Shown here: positions 22,661-32,511 of the stretch, piece after piece
Layout of the letters: every line of letters starts with the position of its first letter
How positions within the stretch are numbered: the stretch's first letter is position 1
Source of the DNA: Galerina marginata
Taxonomy: Eukaryota; Basidiomycota; Agaricomycetes; Agaricales; Galerinaceae
Length of the DNA stretch: 64,000 nucleotides
Direction: 5' to 3'
Assembly (NCBI GenBank): GCA_023014335.1
Contig: JAECYW010000003.1
Location: 3,968,001 to 4,032,000, forward strand
Notes under the pieces: generated by a model
What the model was told of the DNA's origin: nothing
What the model saw: the letters and a program-made list of their open reading frames with translations, nothing else
The model's database searches: none
Program-made: the position numbers and the translations under genes

Positions 22661-23008
22661 TGTTGGAATATGCAATCCATCCGTATGTTAATTATCTTAT
22701 CTTATCATTTTTCCTTTTCGGTTTCCGGTCTCTCCTTTCATCCGTTCCCCGTAATCATATGTTATTTCGTCGTAGCTCGTAGCTACACATATACCGGACG
22801 TTCGTTTCCCCGCTCCCCTCAGACTTCGTCACTACAACGAGTGCGAACTGAGGTGAGCATTAGTCTACTTTACGTACCTCCATTCTTTACTCATATACCT
22901 GTAGTGTATTCTTATCTTACAGGTATATTCAATATATCAGACTTCGTCACTACAACGAGTGCGAACTGAGTGTATTCTTATCTTACAGATCCGGCACTCA
23001 TTCTAATA
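22661..23008 (+). repeat. Copia-2 3' LTR
   Basis: 348 bp, TGTTGGAATATG to CTAATA, followed by the target duplication GCCCG. It serves as the empty-site reference for the MITE in the 5' LTR. Confidence 0.94.
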
Positions 23009-23599
23009 GCCCGAGCCACCACTGACCCAACTGCACAGTGGACCCCTCCCTTGAAAAAGTATCATGATGTAGGCAGATTGAGAGAAAATATGGACTCGTA
23101 GATGCCATGCTGCAAGGCAATGGCTTACAAGCCAAGTGAAGAAATCACCGAGATCGCACCTTCGAGGTCGGTTCAAGCTGTTGGCGAAGAAACGATGAGC
23201 GTGGGGTATCACGATAAGCCGATAACTCACCAGTTTTTTGTCCTTGTCGTAAATGGATGGCTCCTCAGTCGTGTTGCACACCCGCTTTAGCAGTGTTGTT
23301 TTTCCAGCATTTGCCCTCCCAATAACAAGAATGCGAAAGTGGGTGTACTTGGCTCGGAGTTTCGCTGCTTCGTCCAGGTCAATTGTCACAGCAGGTAGCG
23401 GAGCGGCTGAAGGCATGGGAGAAACTGGCGCGGTAAGGACTGGCGGAGTGACAAGGCTTGCAAGCGAGTGCGAGCGGCTATGAGGAGTACGCTGCGATCC
23501 AAGTCCGAAGGTCTTCTTCAGTCCACTGAGAAGTTCTTTGGTCTTTTTGACGATGTGTTGGCGTTCATCAGGCATCTCGATGAAGGTAGTCGAATACAA
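23009..23599 (-). pseudogene. P-loop GTPase, N-terminal fragment truncated by Copia-2
   Basis: Reading leftwards from an ATG at 23599, exon 1 (23231-23599) encodes a basic leader (VKKTKELLSGLKK), a Pro/Ala-rich linker and the start of a G domain with the phosphate-binding loop GRANAGKTT. A canonical donor GTGAGT follows. An 18-nt exon (23160-23177, LEPTSK) and the start of a third exon (from 23109, HGIYE) fit the next segment of this basidiomycete G-domain family. The rest of the G domain (DxxG, TKxD) is absent: sequence ends at the Copia-2 target duplication and does not resume as GTPase beyond it. It probably makes at most a truncated protein. Confidence 0.75.
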
Positions 23600-23889
23600 C
23601 AGAAGCTTCGTTTGCGAGCGGAGGCTTACATGGCCTTCCCGTGACCTGGCCAGAGGCTGACATGCATGATAATTATTATTAATCCCAGGGACCGGCGAGA
23701 GGTAGAGTCCTATTTATAAAAAACCGGGCAGTTCAGATTATAGATCTTGACAGCTCCAGTCGACCTCCTCAAGGCATAACGTTGTTTGTCGAACCATGAC
23801 AGTATTTAGGCTGTGCGAATGCCCACAACGACAGATGCCTTTCGGCTACCTTGTGTCTTGCCTCAATCTTGCATCTCGCTCTCATCTCC
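23600..23889. promoter_or_regulatory. Shared promoter region of two divergent GTPase genes
   Basis: A 290-bp gap separates the start codons of the two GTPase genes. It contains a TATTTATAAAAA stretch near 23709-23720 that could serve the plus-strand gene. The pyrimidine-rich stretch just before the 23890 start is typical of fungal promoters. Confidence 0.45.
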
Positions 23890-26300
23890 ATGGCCAACCA
23901 ACGTCCATCAACTTCAGCAAAGAAGAAAGGCAGAGCCAACTTTCTAAAACGTCTTTGGGGTTGGATTAAGCAACTGGGTCACGTCTCCTCTGCGTCTGGT
24001 GTTCACAATCAGGTCCCAGGCAATGACGCAGGAACTGCAGAGCCAGTCGCACGTGAGTTTATTGGCTCCATCTCAATTGACGACGAGGACGATTCAACCT
24101 TTCTCCAGCCGGCAATGCTACCTCGCATCAGGGTATTTACTCTCAACTGTCCTGAATTCCTTTCTCGCAGATCTAGCAGACTCAGCCCACTCTCCAGATC
24201 TATCAAGCGCTCCACTGAGTTCCATTATCGGTCGAGGTGAGATCTGATACGCTGACTCCTTCCATTGAATGACATTAACATCGGACACGAGATGGCGCCC
24301 AACCCGTAGCCACAGAAATGGCTGCTCCCAAAGACAAGCAAGAGCCCCAGATACCCGCCGTCCCGACAAGCTTGCCCTCTCAAGTGGATGATACACTAGG
24401 GGCATGCCCAAGGTGAGCACACCACTGACAGAAAGAAATCACAGCCTGACACATGTAAGAGGTTTCGCATCGTTCTCGTTGGAAAAGTGAATGCTTTGAT
24501 TCGGTCAGGCTATGTAATCGCACTCACATCTAGGAGTAGTCTGGTATAGGGAAGTCCTCTCTCATCGCAAATATTTTCAATATCGGCGAAGACAAGGTTC
24601 GCTTCATGTCGCAATTTCTAGGAGAGATTAGCTCATATCTATAGATTGATATCGCGCATGATCGTGCCGGACACGCCAACATCGAGTACGAACACACGTC
24701 AGCAGAGAACCCTCGCTTTATTCTCCACGACAGCATGGGTTTTGAGCCCGGTTCCAACGCCAACTGGGAGAACGTGAAAACATACTTAGAAAAGCGTCAA
24801 CAATATGAGCTCCCTGAAAAGATTCACGCTATATGGTGGGTCCAAGTCGCCCAACAGTCCATGTTCGCTTATTATTCTTTGTCTCGGTAGGTTTTGTGTT
24901 GAGACCCCCAGAACTGGGGCAAGACTACTACAAACAGGTGACGAGAAGCTCTTGCGACTGGCCCAAGAATGTGACAGTAGCCCCTTCATTGCTTGATTCT
25001 TTGCTTATCGTTACGTAGTGAGCATTCCCATCATCGCGGTCTTCACCAAGTACGATTTCCTTGTAAACCAGTGCTACCAAGACAACCCAGCAACTGCGGA
25101 AAAAATGGCATCGGCCTCCTTTGCTCAGTTAGTCACTGCTCTGCAGAAGGACTTAGTGGGGTTATCGATAGATCGCTCGTTACCTTGTGTGAAAGTAACA
25201 ACGAAGGACACCAGCGCGAAACGTTTGTACATTTCTTTACTTCAGTCATTACCTATTAACGCCGGTCATATTACAGAGACGCTCATCGACCTAACCAAGG
25301 TTACCCGTGACATCTTAAAAGACGTTGAGCATGAACTGGAGGTTCTTTGGGTTGCAGCCCAGCAGGTCAACGCTCGCCAGAAGGTCGAGGTCTCTATCAG
25401 GTATTGTCCACGGTCTCTCAGTAATTCCAGATCTGCGCTCATTTTGCGTCGTCAGCGAAGGTTTTAAGAGTAAGTTCATTTCTTTCTACTAATCTGAACG
25501 TCGGGCTCACAAGCTTGATGCAGAGTATTGGCTAGATCTCGGCCAAAGCAGCGCCTTCGAAGGCCAGATTTTAATGGATTGCATCCACCGCCTTCACGAT
25601 GACGTTTTAAAAGTGTGGAACTTCAACGACCCGACCGGGGTTCGCTATCGAGCTTCTCTCGATTTTTCTGTTATCATTAATACGCATTTTAGATATTGTC
25701 AGGGATCAACTTTTTTACTGACATCATTGGCCTTGTCAAGCCTCTTATTGAGAATAAGGACGACCAGATATCGTGCGTTTCCTTCAGAATGAACAGAATC
25801 CATGACTGAAGCGGTCTGAGTTTTCGTTTCTCCCGTGTTTTAGATCTCGCCCAGCATTTTTGCCAGCTTTTGGCACCGGCGGCGCCAATGAACTGGTTTC
25901 CCTGCTGGAGCACATCGGGTTCAGCTCTGGTGCTATCCACTACCTTTACGACATATATCAACAATAGTATGTACATTTCCATCCCACAAAATTCACTTGT
26001 TTATGCCTCATAAACAGTCCGTCAACGGCAAAACTTTTGGCAACCTACGTTGTCAATCTCGTTTTGGTCCTGCATGGTATTTTCACCCATACCTTGCCTT
26101 CCGACCCTCCGAGAGAGTTGTCGAGCGATGTTGTTTCGGAAGTTATCGAACATCATAAAACTGTCCTTGAAAAAAAGAGCCTTGACAGCATTGATTCAGT
26201 CGTGGAATTTACCACTCACCCAGAGCAGGCCATCAAAAGTGAGATTGAAAAGCGACTTCCGCCAGACTCGGCGAGCGTGGGTACGGGTGCGGGGACCTAG
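23890..26300 (+). CDS. P-loop GTPase-like protein, multi-exon
   Basis: A gene of about eleven exons with introns of 45-120 nt. Exon 1 begins MANQRPSTS with a basic segment (FLKRLWGWIKQ) and ends at the canonical donor GTGAGT near 24055. The G domain is assembled from several exons: FRIVLVGK joins SGIGKSS across an intron to give the G1 loop, DSMGFEPG is G3 (DxxG), and FTKYD is G4 (TKxD), so nucleotide binding looks intact. Later exons encode a helical region (KVTRDILKDVEHELEVLW), and the last begins PSTAKLLATYVV and ends with TAG at 26298-26300. The architecture matches the large AIG1-like/G-domain families of mushroom genomes. Substrate and role are unknown. It is head-to-head with a truncated relative, which suggests a tandem-inverted duplication. 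Confidence 0.8.
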
Positions 26301-26924
26301 TGATAATCAATTCTTTCTCGATATCCCACTTCATGTATGATTATCCTCTCTGGGTCAGTACTTCCATCCCACTTGGTATCGCCAAATGGGAAGTTCGAAA
26401 AATGTAAACAATTTATGGAGAATAGCAACTGATCATGAAAGATCCGGCAGTTAGCAGCTTGTTGGCAGCATGTCTCCGGGTCAAGACTATGTACGACTGC
26501 TTTTAAGGCCCAGAGACAAAGAACTCCTAAGGTAGGATAAGTTTGGAATCAAGTGAGGAACCTCAAGGGCGATGTCAACCAGTAGCAATCGGATTTTCTA
26601 GAGTTTGGACAAACATGTAGGGAATATGAATGTATTGACTATCCTGATATACCTAGGAATAGAATGCCACGTAGTCAAGTAAAGCTACGCTAAAACAGGC
26701 TAAAACCTAACCACAACGACTACAAAGGCAGCGACCAGTACAGATCGAATGGTCTAAAGGTATGCCTGAGGGTCTCAAAGGCGCGCATAACAATCTTTTC
26801 ATTTCAGAGAATTTATCGGGCAACTGCGCCACCTGGGCTATGGTATTTTCGTCTACCTCACTCGGTGCCCGTCATACAAATAACTGTAGTTGAATATTAG
26901 CTTCGAAAATCTCCTCCAATGTCC
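26301..26924. other. Intergenic, nothing recognised
   Basis: About 620 bp of moderately AT-rich sequence between the stop codons of two convergent genes. No repeat, RNA or open frame of note was found; both 3' UTRs and terminators should lie here. Confidence 0.5.
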
Positions 26925-28965
26925 TTAACAAGGCGACTCACCAGCATCCCCAGTTTGTTCACCAGATTCCCCTCCCTCAGCCAACGGGGGATTCTGGTTG
27001 TGAGGATGAGCATGAAGACGGTGCGCCGCCATCGTGTCGTTGGCCCCATGTGAGTCGGACATGGACGTAGTACCTGATGGACCAGCTTCAAGTGCCTGAT
27101 CGATGACAACCCATGCAACCTCGTCCGCGTTCACTGTTTTCCGCAACGGTGACTTTAGATAATTCGGATCGTTCCTAAGGTGATCGTCGCGATAGCATTT
27201 CACAGCGCGAAGAAAATCACCACAAAATCGTGACGAGAGCATCGCCGGAGAGGTGGAAATTTTGCTGGCATAGATCGATGCGGTGTAGAAGAGATAGTCA
27301 CCTTGCTGCCTTTTACCCAGGCGAACAGCAATTATGCTTAGAATATATGAATGCCTCGCCTGCAGTTCCTCGGAGAGTGAACACTCAGTAAGGATCTTGG
27401 CGGATAGAACCAAGAACCAATAGGTGTAGGGTGACGTATATGTCGTTTGGCCAATGGTTTGACTGTTTGGCAGGAAATCAACAGCAAAACTAAAAAAGCG
27501 TGAGAGGGCGTCGATGAGCGCCTCGAGGGAGTCTGGAGAGAGTTTGTCTAGGTACGATATCGATGAGAAGTTGCGATACTAAGAAAGGAGGTGAGACTTA
27601 CCAGGCTTTGAGATAAGATGAAGGGGCTGTTTTTTTGGGACTGAATCCAAGGTGCGAGGCCGTTCGAACAGCCAATGTGTGGCACGGATACAGGCCTTGA
27701 CGAGGTCGGCACTCTGAAGAGGGTGACCTTTGCAGGTAGCAATTTGTAAGAGAGCCACCGCACTGAAATCTTCCCTGGTTGCCGAGTCTTCCCGCAGGAA
27801 GACTGCAGAAGGCACATATTCGGAAGGTGAAAGGTATGGAATAAGGTCCGCAAGATCTCCCGTCGGGAAGAGGTCCAAGTGGACGGGAAGAACTTCAGCT
27901 AGGCATTTTGCTAGTGCCGTCCTTTCATTTTCACTTTCTGCAGACCGACTTTCCTGCACCGAACGAAGGGCCTCAATGGTGTCATATGCGAATGTCTTCG
28001 ACTCGGTGTCCACGCGGACCGACTCCAAATGGGCGAGCGGTCTCTTCCCATCAACCAAGTAGTTTGTGCGGTGTTGAAGCCAGACTCTGCTTCGTGATTC
28101 CCAGTCTATTCGGCCAAGGAATAGACTCGACTGTGGGGATCGATATAGAGATGGAAAACCTTCTGGATTGTCGCTTGACCGATCCACAGGGGAGGATTGC
28201 AACACAGGAAGAGTAGTTGTGATAACGAGGAATGCGAACGTACATGCAATGGAAAAGGTAATAGGAATTGCGACAGGCCAACTGGTCTTGAAAAGGAACA
28301 CAATGAGGCCAATAAGAAAGAAGATAAGGCCGAAAATGAGAATAATTGGGAGGGAAGTAAATACAAGAGGGATGTAGGATTCGCGGAGGGCGAGAGAGTG
28401 CATGCGACTGAGACCTAGGGAATCGGCACCGTCGCTTAGACTGCGTATGTGAGAACGTATCCATTGGAGAGAGACGATCCCCACAAGTGCGGTCGTGAGA
28501 CTAAGCACCAAGCTGAGGAACCAGCAAACGTTCACCGAGATGCTGATAGGGTCAATTCCCGGCTCAACGTCGGCGACACAAACTTTGCCCGCCGACTGGG
28601 CGGCAATCTGCCTCAAAAGCTGAACGGTTTCCTGAGCTGGATCCGGTTGGAGGTCCGTTTGCGATTCAATAAGGAAAGCGGTCACGATGGCAGAGAATAA
28701 ACCAGACTGTTGCGCATGTAGTGTCAGTTAATGACAAACTGATACAAAATTTAAAAGTGACCCACGAAGATCAGAACATTCTGGACCTCATCCTTCCAAT
28801 TTTCGCACTGCTCTTTATCTTTCCGCATCCACATTTCTCGCACTGTCGTCCAATGTTGTCCATCCACTTTGTCTTTTGCGGGCTCAGTCTAAATACCCCG
28901 TTCGTGTCAAGGGTGGATATGTTAAAATTTTTGAGAATACTCACCGGAACGTTGTGATAAACCAT
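26925..28965 (-). CDS. DUF6535-type multi-pass membrane protein
   Basis: Four exons (28945-28965, 28766-28888, 27602-28706, 26925-27547) total 1872 nt, 624 codons, with no internal stop. The second exon ends and the third begins as KDEVQNVLIF-SGLFSAIVTAFLIES, the start of the DUF6535 domain found in many basidiomycete proteins. Two further hydrophobic segments follow: WFLSLVLSLTTALVGIVSLQW, and a long pair around SLPIILIFGLIFFLIGLIVFLF and IPITFSIACTFAFLVI. The C-terminal 400 residues are soluble-looking and helical, ending in a Gly/Glu-rich tail. The 7-codon first exon is the weakest part of the model. A tyrosine-recombinase element starts 150 bp upstream of the start, so its 5' region has been displaced. 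Molecular function is unknown. Confidence 0.78.
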
Positions 28966-29116
28966 AAGTAAAGGTATGGATGTAAGAGAGCTTATGTGGT
29001 GGTCGTGGATGAACTCTTGGTGAAAGTGAGGCCAACCAAGGTGGATGGAAACAACGAGGCCAGGCGGTACAGATTTCCCCCCAGATTGGATATTGTACTG
29101 CATATCAGCCTTTCAT

Positions 29117-29353
29117 CGAGTTTAAAGGATACTTTACTGTAGTCTAATCGAGCAGTACGTTTTACTTAGTTCACCCCTTCATATTTTCCCAGTCTCTGAG
29201 ACTGCGATCCCGTGCGAGCGATCCGCATGACTCATCCGCGAGGATGACAGATCCCCTACTTAAGGGCGATGGCTACATGTTTCAATCCACATTTCGGATC
29301 CACATCGTTCACCTCACTACTACGGTGCACTCGGACCCGAAATTTTGCAGCGC
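29117..29353 (+). repeat. Split repeat A1
   Basis: Starts CGAGTTTAAAGGATACTTTAC and ends TTTTGCAGCGC; identical in length to A2 (32100-32336). Contains AAAGGATACTTT, a short imperfect palindrome that could be a recombinase binding site. Probably also holds the element promoter. Confidence 0.88.
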
Positions 29354-29426
29354 TATCTCAACTCTTTCGAGCTGCATCGAATAGAATTCCATCCTTATTC
29401 TCAACGAATTCACTGCTCTAAGCTTC

Positions 29427-30704
29427 ATGTCTGAAAATCATGCTTCAAGCACTACCTTCGATACCGCTCAGGCTGGAGCTCAGTCTCATTTGTCTCACAC
29501 CGCCAGTGGTGAAAATCAAGTATCATCCAACCATGGACACCTTGAAGAGACATCTAGGCAACGTGAACTGTCTTCTTCTCCAGGCCCAGACCATGATTTC
29601 GATGAATCTCGGAGTTCTCACCTTCAACCGGCATCTATTGCTCTCCTATCTGCCTGCAATGCTGTCGTCGAGAGCTTTAGAGGCCAAAAGTGCAGCAAAT
29701 CCGCAGCTTTGCTTTCAATTCACGGCATTCTTGCCAAATCTATTCCAAATGACCCGAGCAGTCTCGATGAAGCGTTTAGTCGCTATCTTGACATCATCGA
29801 CAACCACGAGGGCTACCTATCTAGAGCTGAAAAACGAGGCCGCCAGGACCACTCCGACGAGTATGCTGGCTCCGCCGCTTGCTTCGAGGATGAGGACCAT
29901 ATTGACGAACAAGAACCTCATGCTAAAAAGTCCCGAATTGACGAGTCTCATTTTCCCTGGAATGTCGCAGACACTATCAATTCGATTGCCTTATCGCGTT
30001 CGCTTAATCAATCTCTCAAACTTCTCCAACTTTACACTGTCGACCCCAAAGCATCAAAACGGTCCCTTACCAATTCGCCAACCTGTCCAGAATTCCCGGA
30101 TTCTGAATGGACCAATATCTTGGCTGGACGTGCTGTCAATCTTGATCATGTCCTATCTGGGTATTACTCTGTTTCGAACAGTGATGAGCGCTCAGAATCA
30201 ATTGGAGAGATCGAAATTAAATTCGGCACTACTTCTCCTACCAAGCTGGTATCCACCGCTGGTGATTGGAGCATTGCTTGGAATAGAACGTCCCGCGCCA
30301 CTACATTCGCTTTCCCCCATCGTGCTGGAGAGCTGGCTGATTATGGCGAATATGTTATTGGGTTATTCGGTGCGACCAACTTTCTCTTCCACAGCCGTGT
30401 CATTGCCTATGATCGTGCTGTTCGTCGTCGAGTCGGCTCTCGTCGAGACCTTGAACTTACTGATATTCATAAATTTGCCGATCTCAAACAACTTCACATG
30501 GACTCGACTGGCGCTGCCGTCGTCCATGATACAGTTATTATTGCAAAACCTGGTTCGAACCCCCGCAAACGAAATGAACCTTGCAATCGGTATAATCTGG
30601 GTCTCTGTACTCTCGACGAAAAAGTATGTCGCCGCCTTCATATTTGCAATAACTGCCTTGAGGCCGGACATAAATCTTCCGAATGCCCTAAAGCAAAGCT
30701 TTAA
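29427..30704 (+). CDS. Gag-like protein of the recombinase element
   Basis: A 425-residue protein. The first 180 residues are acidic and Ser/Gln-rich, the middle 200 fold-like, and the C-terminus holds a double zinc module: C-x7-C-x6-C-x3-H (from CNRYNLGLC) directly followed by a zinc knuckle C-x2-C-x4-H-x4-C (CNNCLEAGHKSSEC) ending in KAKL. A CCCH finger plus knuckle at the end of ORF1 is typical of Gag of DIRS-like elements. An alternative 444-codon frame (29440-30774) overlaps it completely in another phase. The zinc module makes the annotated frame the more credible one. Confidence 0.8.
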   Translation: MSENHASSTTFDTAQAGAQSHLSHTASGENQVSSNHGHLEETSRQRELSSSPGPDHDFDESRSSHLQPASIALLSACNAVVESFRGQKCSKSAALLSIHGILAKSIPNDPSSLDEAFSRYLDIIDNHEGYLSRAEKRGRQDHSDEYAGSAACFEDEDHIDEQEPHAKKSRIDESHFPWNVADTINSIALSRSLNQSLKLLQLYTVDPKASKRSLTNSPTCPEFPDSEWTNILAGRAVNLDHVLSGYYSVSNSDERSESIGEIEIKFGTTSPTKLVSTAGDWSIAWNRTSRATTFAFPHRAGELADYGEYVIGLFGATNFLFHSRVIAYDRAVRRRVGSRRDLELTDIHKFADLKQLHMDSTGAAVVHDTVIIAKPGSNPRKRNEPCNRYNLGLCTLDEKVCRRLHICNNCLEAGHKSSECPKAKL

Positions 30705-30770
30705 TTCTTTCATCAGTAACGAGTTTCAATCATTTTCTACCCCCTCGACTCACGCTGGGGGCGTCAAAAA

Positions 30771-31766
30771 ATGATCAAAATCTCCCCTGGTTCTCGCCAG
30801 CCTCAGCGAGAACCATGGACTATGGATCGCCTCATTTACGAGCGATCTATAGCCCTCGGACTATCCATCGACGAAAACTCAAATATCACATATACTTCGC
30901 ACTTAAACTCCTATCTGACATTCTGCAAATTGCATAACTTTCCGGTCGAACCCACTGAAGAAACGCTGAGCTTCTTCACTGTCTTCATGTCCTCCCACAT
31001 CAAACCGGACTCTGTTGATTCTTATCTCTCGGGAATTTCAAACCAACTTGAAGGTTTCTTCCCCGACGTTCGAAAAAATCGAAAAAGTATCCTTGTCTCG
31101 CGAACACTCGCAGGTTGTAAACGCCGCTTTGGAACTCAAGTCAATCGCAAAAGACCGCTATCGAAATCCGACATTCTTTTCCTCATCTCGCAAATAGGCT
31201 CATCAAAATCTCACGATGACATATTATTCTTGGCCATGATTGCCACCGGTGTCGATGCCTTGCTCCGATTAGCTGCGATGACTTTTCCTGACAAATTGAA
31301 AGCTAGGAATTACAAAAAAGTCATTCTCCGCCATACTGTCATTGTTTCACCAACCTTGTTTTCCTTCCACCTTCCAGGTCACAAAGCCGACCATTTCTTC
31401 GAAGGGAACACCGTCATAGTCCGCAAGACCACTCTCCAAACCGGCGCTTACAAATTCTTTACCCGGTATCTTTCCTCTCGTGACTCGCTCCATCCTCTGA
31501 AACCAGAACTATGGCTGCGGCAGTCTGGCCGTGTGCCGACGCGCAGCTGGTTCATGCGTCGAATGAGGAAATTCTTTCCCAAGGACGTTGCGGGTGCTTC
31601 TATGAGAGCAGGAGGTGCTACAGCTTTGGCCGAAGCTGGCACCCCACCACACATCATTCAAGCTATTGGCAGGTGGTCTTCTGCATCTTTTCAGATCTAC
31701 ATTCGGAAACACCCCGTCGTCCTTCAAGCTCTACTATACAGTAGACCTCCTCAGCCTACCTGGTAG
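30771..31766 (+). CDS. Tyrosine recombinase (integrase) of the element
   Basis: A 331-residue protein with an N-terminal SAM-like core-binding region (about 20-110: YTSHLNSYLTFC, VDSYLSGISNQL) and a C-terminal catalytic domain. The first Arg lies in GVDALLRLAAMT. A LPGHKAD block follows, then ASMRAGGATALAEAG and IGRWSS, and the nucleophile Tyr in YIRKHP. In related proteins the box II motif is usually HSxR; here the His position is Ala (AGASMR), so either this subfamily tolerates the change or activity is lowered. It lies in the same frame as the gag-like ORF, 66 bp downstream. Expected role: integration and excision of a circular DNA intermediate at the A/B junction. Confidence 0.85.
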   Translation: MIKISPGSRQPQREPWTMDRLIYERSIALGLSIDENSNITYTSHLNSYLTFCKLHNFPVEPTEETLSFFTVFMSSHIKPDSVDSYLSGISNQLEGFFPDVRKNRKSILVSRTLAGCKRRFGTQVNRKRPLSKSDILFLISQIGSSKSHDDILFLAMIATGVDALLRLAAMTFPDKLKARNYKKVILRHTVIVSPTLFSFHLPGHKADHFFEGNTVIVRKTTLQTGAYKFFTRYLSSRDSLHPLKPELWLRQSGRVPTRSWFMRRMRKFFPKDVAGASMRAGGATALAEAGTPPHIIQAIGRWSSASFQIYIRKHPVVLQALLYSRPPQPTW

Positions 31767-31972
31767 GCTCGCAAATCCTCAGCCACTGCGGCTCGTAAAT
31801 TTCTGCTTCAATTTGTCATGTATCAGTACGTTTTTAATTCTCGGTATTTCTTTCAACATCATTTCGCTTCTCTTCATTCATCTTTTATCTGTTATCCGCT
31901 TTGCAATCCCAACTCACAAAAAAAAAAAAAAAAAATCCATCCCACCTCTCCCATCATTTCTTATAGGATAAT

Positions 31973-32092
31973 AGGACTTTCTACCTCGAATATACATCCA
32001 GGTTTCTGAGGTCACTCTCTTGCGAGTGCCTCAGAAACTCTGATTACCTATTATTCTGTCTTCTGATCTTAAGTGAACTTCTTGACGTTGCC
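31973..32092 (+). repeat. Split repeat B1
   Basis: Starts AGGACTTTCTACCTCG and ends CTTGACGTTGCC; matches B2 (32386-32505) over 120 bp. A 17-bp A-run lies just upstream at about 31919-31935. Confidence 0.88.
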
Positions 32093-32099
32093 GATTAGT

Positions 32100-32336
32100 C
32101 GAGTTTAAAGGATACTTTACTGTAGTCTAATCGAGCAGTACGTTTTACTTAGTTCACCCCTTCATATTTTCCCAGTCTCTGAGACTGCGATCCCGTGCGA
32201 GCGATCCGCATGACTCATCCGCGAGGATGACAGATCCCCTACTTAAGGGCGATGGCTACATGTTTCAATCCACATTTCGGATCCACATCGTTCACCTCAC
32301 TACTACGGTGCACTCGGACCCGAAATTTTGCAGCGC
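32100..32336 (+). repeat. Split repeat A2
   Basis: Matches A1 over 237 bp. It is joined to B1 by GATTAGT (32093-32099). With this spacer the word CGATTAG (32092-32098) becomes complementary to CTAATCG at about 32131-32137, a small hairpin that A1 lacks. This internal B1-A2 junction is what a circular intermediate would carry. Confidence 0.85.
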
Positions 32337-32385
32337 CCACCATCCCACACCTTCATATCTTCAATTTATTGTATGTATATCTAGC

Positions 32386-32505
32386 AGGACTTTCTACCTC
32401 GAATATACATCCAGGTTTCTGAGGTCACTCTCTTGCGAGTGCCTCAGAAACTCTGATTACCTATTATTCTGTCTTCTGATCTTAAGTGAACTTCTTGACG
32501 TTGCC
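32386..32505 (+). repeat. Split repeat B2
   Basis: Matches B1 over 120 bp and marks the right end of the element, followed by TTTCATGCTCC. Confidence 0.88.
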
Positions 32506-32511
32506 TTTCAT

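Larger units (their letters stand above)
16302..23008 (+). mobile_element. Copia-2 LTR retrotransposon, intact coding region
   Basis: A second Ty1/Copia element from a different family, flanked by the target duplication GCCCG (16297-16301 and 23009-23013). It landed 14 bp from the end of the mariner-like MITE. LTRs are 348 bp once a MITE in the 5' LTR is removed, and they differ at about two positions. The primer site, a full-length 1637-codon gag-pol frame and the polypurine tract GAGGGGGAG (abutting the 3' LTR) are all present. Everything required for autonomy appears to be there, apart from the promoter damage caused by the MITE. Confidence 0.95.
29117..32505 (+). mobile_element. Tyrosine-recombinase element with split direct repeats, no RT
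   Basis: The element has the arrangement A1 (29117-29353), two ORFs, B1 (31973-32092), A2 (32100-32336), a 49-bp spacer, B2 (32386-32505). A copies are 237 bp and B copies 120 bp, essentially identical. This A1...B1-A2-B2 pattern is the split direct repeat known from PAT/Ngaro-type DIRS-like retrotransposons. Flanks share GCCTTTCAT (29108-29116 and 32503-32511), of which the last six bases lie outside both ends. Only a gag-like ORF and a tyrosine recombinase ORF are present; about 200 bp separate the recombinase stop from B1, so there is no room for reverse transcriptase, RNase H or methyltransferase. Either a non-autonomous DIRS derivative or a distinct RT-less class. Confidence 0.85.

Noticed and set aside
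30550..30565. tRNA-like GGTTCGAACCCC word
   Set aside because: Lies inside the Gag-like frame and no acceptor, D or anticodon stem can be drawn around it.
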